A stretch of DNA of 64,000 nucleotides from Lentzea atacamensis (GTDB lineage Bacteria; Actinomycetota; Actinomycetes; Mycobacteriales; Pseudonocardiaceae): the NCBI RefSeq assembly GCF_003269295.1, contig NZ_QLTT01000015.1, positions 62,001 through 126,000 on the forward strand. The letters are read 5' to 3'. Both the position numbers and the translations under genes were made by a program. Below the pieces are notes generated by a model. That model did no database searches. It worked only from the letters and a program-made list of their open reading frames with translations, and had not been told where the DNA came from. Below, in pieces: positions 52,423 to 62,025 of the stretch. Positions within the stretch are counted from its first letter, which is position 1; every line of letters starts with the position of its first letter.

Positions 52423-54930
52423 ATGTTCGACGTGTTCATCAACTACCGGACGGCCGATGCGCGGTTCGGCGCCGCGGCGGCGTTCGAACTGCTGGCTCGG
52501 AGGTTCGGGCGGTCGCGGGTGTTCCTGGACAACCAGTCGATGCGCCCCGGAGCCATCTACCCGGAGCAGATCCGGTCCGCGCTGTCGTCAATGCGTGTTC
52601 TGCTGGTGCTCATCGGGCCTGACTGGATGACCGGACCGGACGCCGAGTCACCGCCGATCCACCACGAAAGCGACTGGGTCCGTCGCGAGATCCGGGTGGC
52701 GATCCGGCGGGAAGTCCCGATCGTGCCCGTGCTCCTCGATGGCGCTGTGCTGCCCGACCCTAGGCAGCTGCCAGCCGATGTGCGCCCGATGCTCCTCCAT
52801 CAGACGGCCCAGGTACGCCATCGGTCCCTTGGCGCGGACATCGAGTCGCTTGCCCGGCACGTCGCCAGGTTCGTCCCGGCACAAGGCTCCGGCCGGAGCG
52901 TGCCCCGTCAGGTGCCAGCGAGCACCCCCCTCGTCGGTCGTGAGGATGAGTTGGCTCAACTGGACGCCTTCCTCGCTGAGACTGCGGACTCGATGCCGCG
53001 GCTCGTCGTCATCTCGGGTCCGGCGGGGGTCGGCAAGACTGCGCTGGCGTCGTGGTGGGCACATCGCGCCGCCGCCGACTTCTCTGACGGCCAGCTCTAC
53101 GTCGATCTGCGGGGATTCGGCCCGGACAAGCCTGTCGCGCCGCAGGAAGCGCTGTCGGGCTTCCTGCGGGCACTCGGTGTGGCGCGGCCCGAGGAGCTCA
53201 CCACTGAGGCGGAGCGATCTGCACGTTTCAGGACGCTGTTGAGCGGGCGCCGCGCGGTCGTGGTGCTGGACAACGCCCGGTCCGCCGCGCAGGTCGAACC
53301 GCTGCTGCCGGGAACGGGTCCAGCAGTGGTGATCGTGACCAGCAGGGACTTGCTGAGCGAACTGCGCATCCGGCACACCGCCACCCTGTTGCGCCTCGCA
53401 CCGCTGGAGACCTCCGAAGGGGTCCGGCTCCTGGTCGCCTGTGCGGGACCACGAGCATCCCGCGCGCCGATGGCGGCTGTACGGCTGGCGGAGCAGTGCG
53501 GCGGCCTGCCGTTGGCCTTGCGCATCGTCGCCGAGCGCTTGGTGTCCAGACCGCCGTCATCCCTGACGGAACTGGTCGCTGAGCTGGACGACGAGCGCGA
53601 GCGTTTCGCCGCGCTGAGTGTGCTCGGCCCGGAAGCCAACGTGCGCACCGTGTTCTCCTGGTCCTACAACCGGATCGACGGAGACCACGCCGCGGTGTTT
53701 CACGCGATCGGCCTCGGGCCGGGCCGTGGTGTCGAGGCTCAGACGATCGCTGCCATCGCCGGGCGCCCTGTCGACATGGTAGTGCGCGTCCTCGCGGACC
53801 TCGCTCGGGCGCACCTGGTGACCGAACTGGGTGGCGGCAGATACGGAATGCACGACCTCCTGCACGTCTACGCGGGCGAGGTCGCTGCGGCGAGCGACGA
53901 CCCGCCGCCCGAGGATGCGCGACGCCGTTTGTTCGACCACTACCTCCAGTCCGCCGCCCACGCGGACCGGCTGCTCACGCCGCACCGGGTGCGGATCCCA
54001 CTGACCGGTGACCAAGAAGTCGGCCGCGGGTTCGCCGACGCCGCCGCGGCGAAGCTGTGGCTGGGTGCGGAAGAGCAGAACCTCGTCGCCCTGTCCAGGC
54101 TGGAAGACCCCTCTCTGGACGAGCATCGCTGGCAGCTTGCCTACGTCCTGCGTGACTACTTCTACCTCACCAAGCAGCTCGACGGCTGGCTGGAAACCCA
54201 CGTGAACGGCCTCTCCGCGGCCCGACGGCGTGGCAACGACTACGCCGAGGCGCTCACGCTGAACAACCTCGGCATGGCGATGACCGCCAGCGACCTGCTG
54301 GACGACGCGATGCGCCAGTTCACCGCAGCTAAGGAGATCTTCGCGAGGATCGGCGACAGAGGCGGGGAGAGCAACTCGCTGGCCAATATGGCGTCAGTGC
54401 TCCGCAGACAGGGAAACCCCGCCAGCGCGCTGCGCCTCCTGGAAGCCGCCATGACCTACTACCGCCTCACCGGGTCTGCCAACCACATCGGTATCACCCT
54501 GCGCAGCATGGCGAACGCCCATCTGCACTTGGGGCAACCGACCGAAGCGCTCCGGTGCGCACAGGAGGCCGTAGCCCTCGCCACATGGCTGGAGTTCCCG
54601 CTGGACATCGCGCAGGCCAGCAACATCCTCGGGGCGGCGCACCGCCAACTCGGAGAACTGGTGCTGGCCGAAATCGCCCACAGGCAGGCGCTGGAGATGG
54701 GGGCGAGCTGCGAGAGCGAATTCGAGCAGGCGTGGGCGCACCGCGGTCTCGGTTCGGTGGCGCTGGAGGACGGCCGCGCGTCAACGGCGCTCGTGCACTG
54801 GCAGACCGCCCACGCGCTCTTCCAGGACGTGGGATCGCCCCTCGCCAATGATGTGGCCACCGACATCAGGCGGCTGGTGCCACGCGAGCGTGGGCAGGTG
54901 GAGCTCCCGGTCCCGCGACAGCCTCGATGA
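52423..54930 (+). CDS. TIR - NB-ARC (STAND) - TPR protein
   Basis: An 835-residue protein. Residues 1-130 are a TIR domain (FDVFINYRTADARFGAAAAFELLARRFG, RVFLDNQSMRPG, VLLVLIGPDWM) with the helix SDWVRREIRVAI, whose Glu is the expected NADase catalytic residue. The STAND NTPase follows: P-loop ISGPAGVGKTALA near 197, Walker B AVVVLDNA near 279, IVTSRDLL, CGGLPLALRI near 358, YGMHDLLHVYA (MHD-like) near 475. The C-terminal 250 residues are TPR repeats (YAEALTLNNLGMAM, GESNSLANMASVLRRQG, NHIGITLRSMANAHLHLG). TIR-STAND proteins can sense phage and deplete NAD+. The ATG at 52423 has GGAGGGCG upstream. The next gene begins 26 bases later. Confidence 0.85.
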   Translation: MFDVFINYRTADARFGAAAAFELLARRFGRSRVFLDNQSMRPGAIYPEQIRSALSSMRVLLVLIGPDWMTGPDAESPPIHHESDWVRREIRVAIRREVPIVPVLLDGAVLPDPRQLPADVRPMLLHQTAQVRHRSLGADIESLARHVARFVPAQGSGRSVPRQVPASTPLVGREDELAQLDAFLAETADSMPRLVVISGPAGVGKTALASWWAHRAAADFSDGQLYVDLRGFGPDKPVAPQEALSGFLRALGVARPEELTTEAERSARFRTLLSGRRAVVVLDNARSAAQVEPLLPGTGPAVVIVTSRDLLSELRIRHTATLLRLAPLETSEGVRLLVACAGPRASRAPMAAVRLAEQCGGLPLALRIVAERLVSRPPSSLTELVAELDDERERFAALSVLGPEANVRTVFSWSYNRIDGDHAAVFHAIGLGPGRGVEAQTIAAIAGRPVDMVVRVLADLARAHLVTELGGGRYGMHDLLHVYAGEVAAASDDPPPEDARRRLFDHYLQSAAHADRLLTPHRVRIPLTGDQEVGRGFADAAAAKLWLGAEEQNLVALSRLEDPSLDEHRWQLAYVLRDYFYLTKQLDGWLETHVNGLSAARRRGNDYAEALTLNNLGMAMTASDLLDDAMRQFTAAKEIFARIGDRGGESNSLANMASVLRRQGNPASALRLLEAAMTYYRLTGSANHIGITLRSMANAHLHLGQPTEALRCAQEAVALATWLEFPLDIAQASNILGAAHRQLGELVLAEIAHRQALEMGASCESEFEQAWAHRGLGSVALEDGRASTALVHWQTAHALFQDVGSPLANDVATDIRRLVPRERGQVELPVPRQPR

Positions 54931-54956
54931 TCAGGCAGAGCGGGTAGTCTCGCGCC

Positions 54957-57695
54957 GTGGAGGACCACATCGCGTTTCTCTCCTTCTCCGGGCTCAAGCT
55001 GCAACGAGTGGAGGCAATTCACAACGAGCTGGTCTTCCGCGGCCACGACCCCTTCATCGACCGGGAGAAGATCCGGCCCGGCCAGGGGCTGACGCCGGAG
55101 ATAGAGAAGGGGCTGCGCCGTAGTAAGCTGTTCGTCGTCTACTACTCCTCGTGTTACGCCATCCGCCATTCATGCCAGCTCGAGCTGCTGCACGCCTTAC
55201 TCTCCGACGAGGTAGAAGGTGGGGAGAGCCGGATCCTTGTCATCAACCCGGAATCAGGCCGGGAGCACATCCAACCGGTCGCCTTGCAGGACAAGCTGTA
55301 CATCGAGGATCGCGGCCAAGACGTTGGTGCGATCGTGGACTACATCTGCGCCAGGGCCCGGGATGTCCGAGGGACGTTCCCCGGTATCAAATTCGCCGTC
55401 ACGCCTCCGCGGATCCACGGGGCAACGCCGACCGTTGACGTGCGGATCCGGCGTTACGGCGACATGTGGCGAGTGCGGACCGCACTGACCCGCAACGACT
55501 TCCCGGTGACGCAACGGCCCGTTAGCCGAACCGCGTTGCTGACAGGGTTGCCCGGCGCAGGCAAGAGCACACTCGTCGACGACTACATCCTGCACTTCGG
55601 TCATCTCTACGACGACGTGTGGAAGCTGGACCTCCACGGTGTCGCGGACCGCTATCCCGACGAGATCGAACGTCTCCTCGGCGTGCGCGACCCGGGAGAG
55701 GCGGTGGATCTGCTGAGCACGAAGCGGAGCAGCCGGCGCCAGCTCTGGGTGGTCGACACGATCCCACCCGATCTCACCGACAAGCAGCTCGACGAGCTGA
55801 TCATGCCATTGGACACCGTCGACACGATCCTGGTCTCCCAGGGAGGGCCCGCGTCCCGACTCGCCGAGGAGGTACGCCTCGACGGACTGAGCGACGACGA
55901 GGCCGTCCAACTGGTCAAGCTGTACCACCCGCTGTCCGCCGCGGAAGAAGACGAACTTCCGGCACTGCTCGCCAAAAGCGTGTCCCGCCACCCGATGGCA
56001 CTCGCTGCTCTGGCCCGCAGCGCGCGTGAGCGCAGCGACCTCGGGACGTTCGCCGAACACGTCGGACGCGTGCGCGAGGGCGCGGAGGCTGGGCTCGATG
56101 CGATCATCACCGTGGTCGCGAAGCGACTCGGACACGAGGCGAACCCGAACTGCCTGACGCTGCTGCACCTCGCCGCTGAATGCGCCCTGGACGTCATCCC
56201 GGTGCGATTCACCTGCGCGGTGGCGGAACGGTTCGATCTTGACGAACACTCCGTTCTCCAGGCGCTCCGAAGGCTCCGCGAAAGCCACCAGATCATCTGG
56301 GAGGCCGAGTCGTGGAGCGCGCACGCGCTCGTCCGGCTCGCGGCTCGCAGGCTGCCGTACCGCGTTCCCGCGGACGACCTGGCTGCGGCGGCCGTGCGCC
56401 TGCTCACGACAAGCGACACCCCGCTCGACGACAGATTGCTTCCCCACGCACGGCACCTGTGCGGCCACAGCGCCATAGCGCCTCAGTTGCGGGAGCCGCT
56501 TCTCGCGCGCACGGCTACGACGCTGCTCCACCTGCGCCGCCCTGAGGTCGCGGCCCGCTTCTACGACCGCCTGTTGACCGAATTCCCCGCCGCCGGCACC
56601 GCCGCGACCCATCTCGCCGCTGCTCGCTGCCACGCCCACGCGGGTGAGCACGACCGCGCGGTCGAACATGCCCGCCAAGCAGGCGACGGGCTCGACGCCC
56701 TCCTTGTCCTTGCGACCTCACTGGACGCCGGAGGCAGGTTCGAGGAAGCGAGCCCGGTGTGGGACAGCGTGATCACCCACCCGGACATTGCATCCTGGCC
56801 GGACGGCGCCACCGCCGAGATCGACTGGGTTCGCTCCCGCCGCCTGCGCGGCGACCTGCTGCCGCACCGAGAGCGTCTGAACGCCATCCTGGAGCGTGCC
56901 GACCAGCTGCCCGCTCAGGTCGCCCACCAGGCCCGGCTGGAGCTGGCCGAGATCGACATGCGCACCGACCGGCCCGACGACGCACGAGCTCTCGCTCGTA
57001 GTGTCGTCGACCACTACGAGAACGCGAACACTCCGCACGACCCACTGGCCGCACAGGCCCGCTTCACCCTCGCCAACGCCGACATCACCCTGGGCTTCCT
57101 CGAGCTGAAGCCGGATCTCCAGCGCTGGCCGGAAGCCGAGAAGCGGCTACGGGCACAGCTGGCCGAGCAGGAGAAAGCACTCGGCCCTCGCAACCTCTCC
57201 ACCCTGACCACGCGCACCGCGATCGGCTTGGCCCTGATCGGACAAGGAGAAGCGGCCGCCGCACGCGACCACGCCAGAGACCTGCTCCCCGTCCTCGACA
57301 GCCGCGTCGGCGCCGACCACCCGCTCTACCACAGGTGCTCGTACGTCCTCGGCATGGCGTACGCACAGCTGGCCAGTTTCCCCCGCGCCGTCGACCATCT
57401 CGACTCCGCTCACCGCGGCCAGCTGATCACCTTGGGCGAAGCCCACCCCGAGACGCTGCGCACGCAGTTCGAACTCGCGATCGCGCTGAAACTTCGCGAC
57501 AGCAAGTCGAACAAGCGGGCGAACGCCCTACTCGACCGGGTACGTGTTCTGAGCCCCAGGGTCACAGGCCGGTTGAACGACCTCTACGGCCAATCGGTGG
57601 TGGCGTCCACCCTCGCGCGGTTCAGCCCAACGTGGTTGCTGCGCTTCGCGCACCGCGCCAACCACAAGAGCAAGTGGGCTGACGAGATCAGGTGA
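54957..57695 (+). CDS. TIR-like - P-loop NTPase - TPR protein
   Basis: A 912-residue protein, second of a pair with the upstream TIR gene. The N-terminal domain (HIAFLSFSGLKLQRVEAIHNELVFRGHDPFIDREKIRPGQ, LFVVYYSSCYAIRHSCQLELLHALL) is TIR-like with a Glu in CQLELL. The NTPase has TGLPGAGKSTLVDDYI near residue 196 and hydrophobic Walker B QLWVVDTIPPD. A winged-helix region (LTLLHLAAECALDVIPVRF...VLQALRRLRE) and about ten helical repeats of TPR type (ATHLAAARCHAHAGEHDRAVEHARQAGD, LSTLTTRTAIGLALIGQGEAAAARDHA) follow. It differs from the first TIR protein in every domain, so it is not a recent duplicate. The GTG start at 54957 has no strong ribosome binding site. Confidence 0.8.
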   Translation: MEDHIAFLSFSGLKLQRVEAIHNELVFRGHDPFIDREKIRPGQGLTPEIEKGLRRSKLFVVYYSSCYAIRHSCQLELLHALLSDEVEGGESRILVINPESGREHIQPVALQDKLYIEDRGQDVGAIVDYICARARDVRGTFPGIKFAVTPPRIHGATPTVDVRIRRYGDMWRVRTALTRNDFPVTQRPVSRTALLTGLPGAGKSTLVDDYILHFGHLYDDVWKLDLHGVADRYPDEIERLLGVRDPGEAVDLLSTKRSSRRQLWVVDTIPPDLTDKQLDELIMPLDTVDTILVSQGGPASRLAEEVRLDGLSDDEAVQLVKLYHPLSAAEEDELPALLAKSVSRHPMALAALARSARERSDLGTFAEHVGRVREGAEAGLDAIITVVAKRLGHEANPNCLTLLHLAAECALDVIPVRFTCAVAERFDLDEHSVLQALRRLRESHQIIWEAESWSAHALVRLAARRLPYRVPADDLAAAAVRLLTTSDTPLDDRLLPHARHLCGHSAIAPQLREPLLARTATTLLHLRRPEVAARFYDRLLTEFPAAGTAATHLAAARCHAHAGEHDRAVEHARQAGDGLDALLVLATSLDAGGRFEEASPVWDSVITHPDIASWPDGATAEIDWVRSRRLRGDLLPHRERLNAILERADQLPAQVAHQARLELAEIDMRTDRPDDARALARSVVDHYENANTPHDPLAAQARFTLANADITLGFLELKPDLQRWPEAEKRLRAQLAEQEKALGPRNLSTLTTRTAIGLALIGQGEAAAARDHARDLLPVLDSRVGADHPLYHRCSYVLGMAYAQLASFPRAVDHLDSAHRGQLITLGEAHPETLRTQFELAIALKLRDSKSNKRANALLDRVRVLSPRVTGRLNDLYGQSVVASTLARFSPTWLLRFAHRANHKSKWADEIR

Positions 57696-57726
57696 TGGAC
57701 CGAGGTAAGAAAGAACGGTCGATCCG

Positions 57727-58590
57727 ATGCCTGTACCGCCCACGGTCAGCACCACGTCACCGACATCTGGCGCATGCATCACATGTCCGCCGACGGTGTA
57801 CACGACCTCACGCGCCGCCTTCCATGCGCTGATCGGCACCGACAGCGCGCTGGGCGAGGAGAACCGGGCCGCCCTGGCCCAGGAGCACCTGGTCGGCGGC
57901 GAGTGGCTGGTGAACACGGTGAGCCTGGACGATCAGCCGCTGCGCGGCATCGACTGGGAGGACCTCGACGTCGTCGAGCAGACCAGCCGTCTCGCACTGG
58001 AACAGATGTGGGCCAACCGGGAGATCATCCGCACCGCCCTGGACGTGGTGGCGGACACGCCCGAGCTGCTCGCATTGTGCGAGCGGCCCGACCCGGTCAC
58101 GCTCGGCGAGGTCGGGCAGTCGCTGGACAAGATCGTGCTGTACGCCGATCCGGAGTCCGGTGTCCGGGTGCGGCTGCACGTATTCTGGAACGGGTGCTAC
58201 GACCTGCCGCACAACCACCGGTGGACCTTCGCCAGCATGGTCCTCAAAGGACACTTCCGTCACTTCATCTACGGCGATCAGGGCGACGACGACGCTGCCT
58301 TCCCGCTGCCCTTCACCGCGTTGCACGCGCGCCTGGAGCGACAGGGGACGACCTACGCGCTGCACCACCGGATGATGCACGCGCTCGTCGCGGAGGAGAA
58401 CACGGTCTCGCTCGTCATCCGGGGTCCGGCGCTCAAGGATTACTCGTTCCTGGTCGACACCAAGACCGGTGAACGCATATACCACTTCGGTGCGGACAAG
58501 GAATCACCGGAGAAGGAAGCGCGCAGGAAGATGACCCCGGAAGCCTTGCGTGACCTTTCCGCGAGGTTCAGCGAGTGGGGTCTGTTCTGA
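57727..58590 (+). CDS. Cupin-like hypothetical protein
   Basis: A 287-residue protein. The C-terminal half resembles a cupin or cysteine-dioxygenase-type barrel: RLHVFWNGCYDLPHNHRWTFASMVLKG gives H-x-H, and YALHHRMMHALVAEENTVSLVIRGPALKDYSFLVD gives the second histidine strand. These residues could bind a metal. The N-terminal half is helical and unrecognised. The ATG at 57727 is used, but the first 25 residues look poorly ordered and a later start is possible. It faces the metabolite cluster across a strong terminator, so it may or may not belong to it. Confidence 0.55.
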   Translation: MPVPPTVSTTSPTSGACITCPPTVYTTSRAAFHALIGTDSALGEENRAALAQEHLVGGEWLVNTVSLDDQPLRGIDWEDLDVVEQTSRLALEQMWANREIIRTALDVVADTPELLALCERPDPVTLGEVGQSLDKIVLYADPESGVRVRLHVFWNGCYDLPHNHRWTFASMVLKGHFRHFIYGDQGDDDAAFPLPFTALHARLERQGTTYALHHRMMHALVAEENTVSLVIRGPALKDYSFLVDTKTGERIYHFGADKESPEKEARRKMTPEALRDLSARFSEWGLF

Positions 58591-58600
58591 GTTGACGGTT

Positions 58601-58634
58601 GGTGCCGTGCACAGCTCGTGCTGCGCACGGCACC
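58601..58634. terminator. Bidirectional terminator between convergent genes
   Basis: A 10-bp perfect stem (GGTGCCGTGC with GCACGGCACC), extended inward by CAGC/GCTG around loop TCGT with one A/C mismatch. It fills the 48-base gap between the cupin-like stop and the NDPK-like stop and can serve both strands. Confidence 0.8.
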
Positions 58635-58638
58635 TTCG

Positions 58639-59613
58639 TCACGCGCGGGTCAGCAGGACTCCCTCGCCGTTCGTCCAGCTCTCGATGCTGACGCGGTCGA
58701 CGAGGCGGGGGATGCCCGGCAGGTCGTGTTCGATGTGCTCGCTGCCGATGAGCAGGGCGTCCCAGCCTCGCGGGTCGACGCCGGCGGCGACGAGACTGCC
58801 GGTGAACCACGGCCAGTCGAGCTTTTCGTTGCCGTGCCGCACCTTGTCGAGAGTGGAGAGGACCTCCGGGTCGGCGATGCGGGCGGTGACCCGGTCCCAG
58901 GCTGCCTGCAGATCCAGGTCGTGGGGGTCGGACTCGGCATACAGGTCCCGGATGTGGGCCGCGAGGTCTTCGGCGGCGCCGGGCGAAGCCGGTTCGGCCA
59001 TCGCGGCGTAGAGCTCGCGCATCCGCGTGCCGAGGAGGACCGAGATCTCCCGGATGAGGTCGACGGGTTCGTCCGGGGTGTGCACCAGAACGACCAGGAC
59101 CGTCTCGGCGCCGAGGATCGTGCGGAGGTGGTGTTCGGTGCGTTTGGCCGGGTTCGACCGTCCCTTGAGGTCGGTGAGGCGCAGGCTGGCGGGTATCACC
59201 GGTTCCGCGGTGGTGTCCTCGAGCAGGACCAGGAGCGAGTCGCCCCTGCCGCACACCTGGTCGGCGATGTCCAGACTGTCCTGCGTGGAGATGTTGGACT
59301 GGTAGTGCCAGATGCCGGCGGTCTGTTCTGTGCCGAAGTGGAACCGGATCGTGTGGACGGGTTCGAAACCCTGCCCGCGCACGTGTTCCACGCAGCGCTC
59401 CGCCGTCCGTCCGGCGATGCAGTCCGGCTGGATCACCAGCACGGCGTGCCGCTGCACGAGGCGGCTCGCGTCGTCACCGAGCACCTCGTAGGCCGCGTCC
59501 AGTCCCGACTTGAACCATTCGTCGTCGGCGTAGGCGCGCAGCTTCTCCTGATCGGCGGTCAGGGAACGCCATCGTTCGTCTCGCAGCAACTCGTGAGCCG
59601 ATGTTGGGAACAA
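58639..59613 (-). CDS. Nucleoside-diphosphate-kinase-like protein
   Basis: About 324 residues. The N-terminal two thirds has the NDPK fold: QRHAVLVIQPDCIAGRTAERCVEHVRGQGFEPVHTIRFHF resembles the first strand and helix, and RSNPAKRTEHHLRTILG followed by VVLVHTPDEPVDLIREISVLLG parallels NPxxAxPGTIRG and NxxHGSDSxExAxREI, keeping the catalytic His. The C-terminal 100 residues are unassigned. Start: a TTG at 59613 has AGGAGAG 7 bases upstream; a GTG at 59634 is an alternative. It is the last gene of the minus-strand cluster operon. It probably transfers phosphate to or from a pathway intermediate; true NDP kinase activity is doubtful given the divergence. Confidence 0.65.
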   Translation of the reverse strand: MFPTSAHELLRDERWRSLTADQEKLRAYADDEWFKSGLDAAYEVLGDDASRLVQRHAVLVIQPDCIAGRTAERCVEHVRGQGFEPVHTIRFHFGTEQTAGIWHYQSNISTQDSLDIADQVCGRGDSLLVLLEDTTAEPVIPASLRLTDLKGRSNPAKRTEHHLRTILGAETVLVVLVHTPDEPVDLIREISVLLGTRMRELYAAMAEPASPGAAEDLAAHIRDLYAESDPHDLDLQAAWDRVTARIADPEVLSTLDKVRHGNEKLDWPWFTGSLVAAGVDPRGWDALLIGSEHIEHDLPGIPRLVDRVSIESWTNGEGVLLTRA

Positions 59614-59627
59614 CTGTTTCTCTCCTG

Positions 59628-60920
59628 TCAGCACAGACCGAACGGTGGCTTGAGAAAATCGGGTCGCTCGCCGCGCTCGTCCACGGCCGGGGACGCGGTG
59701 AGCGGGGCGAACACGTCGTGCGGGATCGGGCAGTCCCACGGCTCGCCGAGCACGATGGTCGATGCGAGCCTGCCGATCTCGTCGGAACCTCTGGCGCCGT
59801 GGCCGTTGCCGCCGACGACGACCGCGAAGTCCTCGTCGACGTGGCCGATGTACGGGTACCGGGACGGTGTCTTCTCGATGATGCAGCACGCCTCACGCAC
59901 GGAGACCGGCTTGAGGTTCGGCACCATCAGGTGCGTCATCGTGGTGAGGAACGCCATCTGCCGCGCGGTGATCTTCTGGTTCGAGTACCACGACACCATC
60001 TCCTCGACCGTGCGTAGCTCCTCGACCAGCGGCTGCATGCCCGGGCCGCACCGCATGTACCACTTGCCGTCGGGATACCGGATGGGCGGCAACAGGTACA
60101 GCGACGTGTTCGCGTCGCCGGTGTCCGCGGGATCCACGGTCACCACGGACGGCAACATGCGCAGCCGGTCCAGCTGCTCGGGGTGCACCTCGAACAGCAA
60201 GTTGGGTTCGGTGAAAGCGCGCAGGTCGAGCTGATGCGACACCGGCAGCACGTTGTTGACGTTGGTGAACGCGCCGGTGGCGACGAGCACCCGCTCGGCC
60301 CGGATCCGCGGTGGGCACCCGGCGCCGTCCGTGCGGAGCAGCCACCCTCCCGGCACCCGTTCGACACCGGTCGCGGTGCCGCGCACAAGCCGCGCGCCCG
60401 CGGCGGTGGCGAGCGTCAGCTGGGCGCTGACCAGCCGCCGGGGGTTCAGGTATCCCGCCTGCTCGCGCTCCAGCAGGCCCATGACCCCTCCCTCCATCGG
60501 TGGCAGGCCGAGGTCGGGGAACTGACCGCGCAGGTCCTCTTCGGACAGTTGGTCGACGGCGATGCCGGCGGCCGCGCACTGGTCCAGGATCGCGTTCGTG
60601 CGGTGCGCGATCGAGTTCGCCATCAGCACGAGCGAGCCGCATTCGTGGAAGAAGCTGATGCCGGACTCGTTCTCGATGTCGCGATAGCGTTCCTGCGACC
60701 GGGCGTCGGTCATCTCCCACACCGGGTCCCAGCCCAGCCGTCGGGTGATCCGGGCCTCGTCGAAGTGCGCGCCGAACGAGTGCTGGCTGACCGGGTCGCC
60801 CGCCCGCGGCTCGGCCGGGCCGATGATCACCACGTCGGCGCCCGCGCGGCTGAGGTGCTTGCCGGCGGCCGCACCGAACATGCCGGCGCCCACCACCGCT
60901 ACTTCACAGTCGTACGTCAT
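59628..60920 (-). CDS. FAD-dependent oxidoreductase (DAO family)
   Basis: A 430-residue flavoprotein with the dinucleotide-binding motif VAVVGAGMFGAAAGKHLSRAGADVVIIG at residues 7-34 and the DAO-type C-terminal FAVVVGGNGHGARGSDEIGRLAS. Other blocks (VMGLLEREQAGYLNPRRLVSAQL, RVLVATGAFTNVNN, EACCIIEKTPSRYPYIGHVD) are typical of glycine/sarcosine-oxidase-like enzymes. It likely oxidises an amine or amino acid intermediate in the cluster. It overlaps the end of the kinase gene upstream by 17 bases, so the two are coupled. Confidence 0.82.
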   Translation of the reverse strand: MTYDCEVAVVGAGMFGAAAGKHLSRAGADVVIIGPAEPRAGDPVSQHSFGAHFDEARITRRLGWDPVWEMTDARSQERYRDIENESGISFFHECGSLVLMANSIAHRTNAILDQCAAAGIAVDQLSEEDLRGQFPDLGLPPMEGGVMGLLEREQAGYLNPRRLVSAQLTLATAAGARLVRGTATGVERVPGGWLLRTDGAGCPPRIRAERVLVATGAFTNVNNVLPVSHQLDLRAFTEPNLLFEVHPEQLDRLRMLPSVVTVDPADTGDANTSLYLLPPIRYPDGKWYMRCGPGMQPLVEELRTVEEMVSWYSNQKITARQMAFLTTMTHLMVPNLKPVSVREACCIIEKTPSRYPYIGHVDEDFAVVVGGNGHGARGSDEIGRLASTIVLGEPWDCPIPHDVFAPLTASPAVDERGERPDFLKPPFGLC

Positions 60921-62025
60921 CGTGTGCCCCCTGCGACGCGTTGTCGGCTGCCGGAACCGCGGCCTGGTCCACGGCTGCCTGCACCCGGCCGGCGAATCCC
61001 GACAGCTCCTCGGTGCTCATCCCTCTCGTGTAACCGTCGAGAGTCGCCAGTGCGACCAGCGCTGCGAACGGCTCGGCTCTGCGGAGGTCGTCGAGGCAGT
61101 CGTCGAGGGTGTAGTCGAGGCGGCGATGAGCGGTCAGCGTCGAGTGGTACTCGTGCAGGAGCTCACCCTCCCACGCGCTGCGCGACTCCGGTGTCAGCGA
61201 CGACATGAGGAGAAGCGCGACGTCGGACAAAGGGTTGCCCCACATGGTGAACTGCCAGTCGATCAGGAGGGCGGTGTGCTGCTCGGGAGGTTCACCGGGA
61301 ACGAAGAGGATGTTGCTGGCCCACGCGTCACCGTGGCAGAGCGAGACGCACCTCGCTCCGAGGTGCGACTCGGCGACCACCTGTGCGATGTCGCTGTCGA
61401 GGACTCGCCGCACGTCCGTTGTGGACAGAGCGTGCGGCCAGCACTCCTCGATCATCCGCGGGAGGTCGTCAAGTCCCATCCTGATGGCCGCGAGCAGCCC
61501 TTCCGAGGAGAGTCCGTACAGCCACGGGTAGGGGAGTGTCCGCGGGTCTGCTTCGGTGTCCGCCAGTGTGGAGTGGGCCTTCGCCAGGCACCGCACCGCG
61601 GCACCGGCCTGCGCGCGGCTCAGGCCCGCGGCCATGATCCCGTCTGCGGAGGGAACGCCCAGGTCCTCCAACGCGAGCGCGCCCCGGCCGTCGAGGCTCG
61701 ACGCCGACCAGTAGCACTCCGGCGAGACCTTCGGCGCCGATCGCCCGCGCGACTGGAGGAAGCGGTAGGTGCTCACCTCCCGCAGCCCGATGTCGGTGAG
61801 CAGGTTTCCCCAGTCGCTGGAGTCGTCCGGTGGTCCTTTGAAGATGAAGGACCGGCCCGCGCAGCTGACCTGGTCCACGCTGCCCATGACGCCGCCGGAA
61901 TGGGAGATCGAGCGGATACCGATCACCTCGTCACCGGTCAGCGGCCAGTTCAGGTGACTGCGAAGCCACTGGTGGTCGACCTGGGTCACGTCCATGACCG
62001 GCTCGGTGGACTCCGGCCGTCTCAC
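60904..62025 (-). CDS. CHK/EcKinase-like small-molecule phosphotransferase
   Basis: A 373-residue aminoglycoside-phosphotransferase-fold protein, closest by eye to the CHK/ecdysteroid-kinase-like branch. The catalytic loop is VSLCHGDAWASNILF near residue 228 and the metal site LLIDWQFTMWGNPLSDVALLL near 254; the ATP lysine region is RSFIFKGPPDDSSDWG. The GTG at 62025 is chosen because it overlaps the previous stop (GTGA) and has GGAGG 9 bases upstream; an ATG at 61995 is possible. In a biosynthetic cluster it may phosphorylate a hydroxyl of an intermediate, or protect the host from its product. Confidence 0.78.
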   Translation of the reverse strand: MRRPESTEPVMDVTQVDHQWLRSHLNWPLTGDEVIGIRSISHSGGVMGSVDQVSCAGRSFIFKGPPDDSSDWGNLLTDIGLREVSTYRFLQSRGRSAPKVSPECYWSASSLDGRGALALEDLGVPSADGIMAAGLSRAQAGAAVRCLAKAHSTLADTEADPRTLPYPWLYGLSSEGLLAAIRMGLDDLPRMIEECWPHALSTTDVRRVLDSDIAQVVAESHLGARCVSLCHGDAWASNILFVPGEPPEQHTALLIDWQFTMWGNPLSDVALLLMSSLTPESRSAWEGELLHEYHSTLTAHRRLDYTLDDCLDDLRRAEPFAALVALATLDGYTRGMSTEELSGFAGRVQAAVDQAAVPAADNASQGAHDDVRL

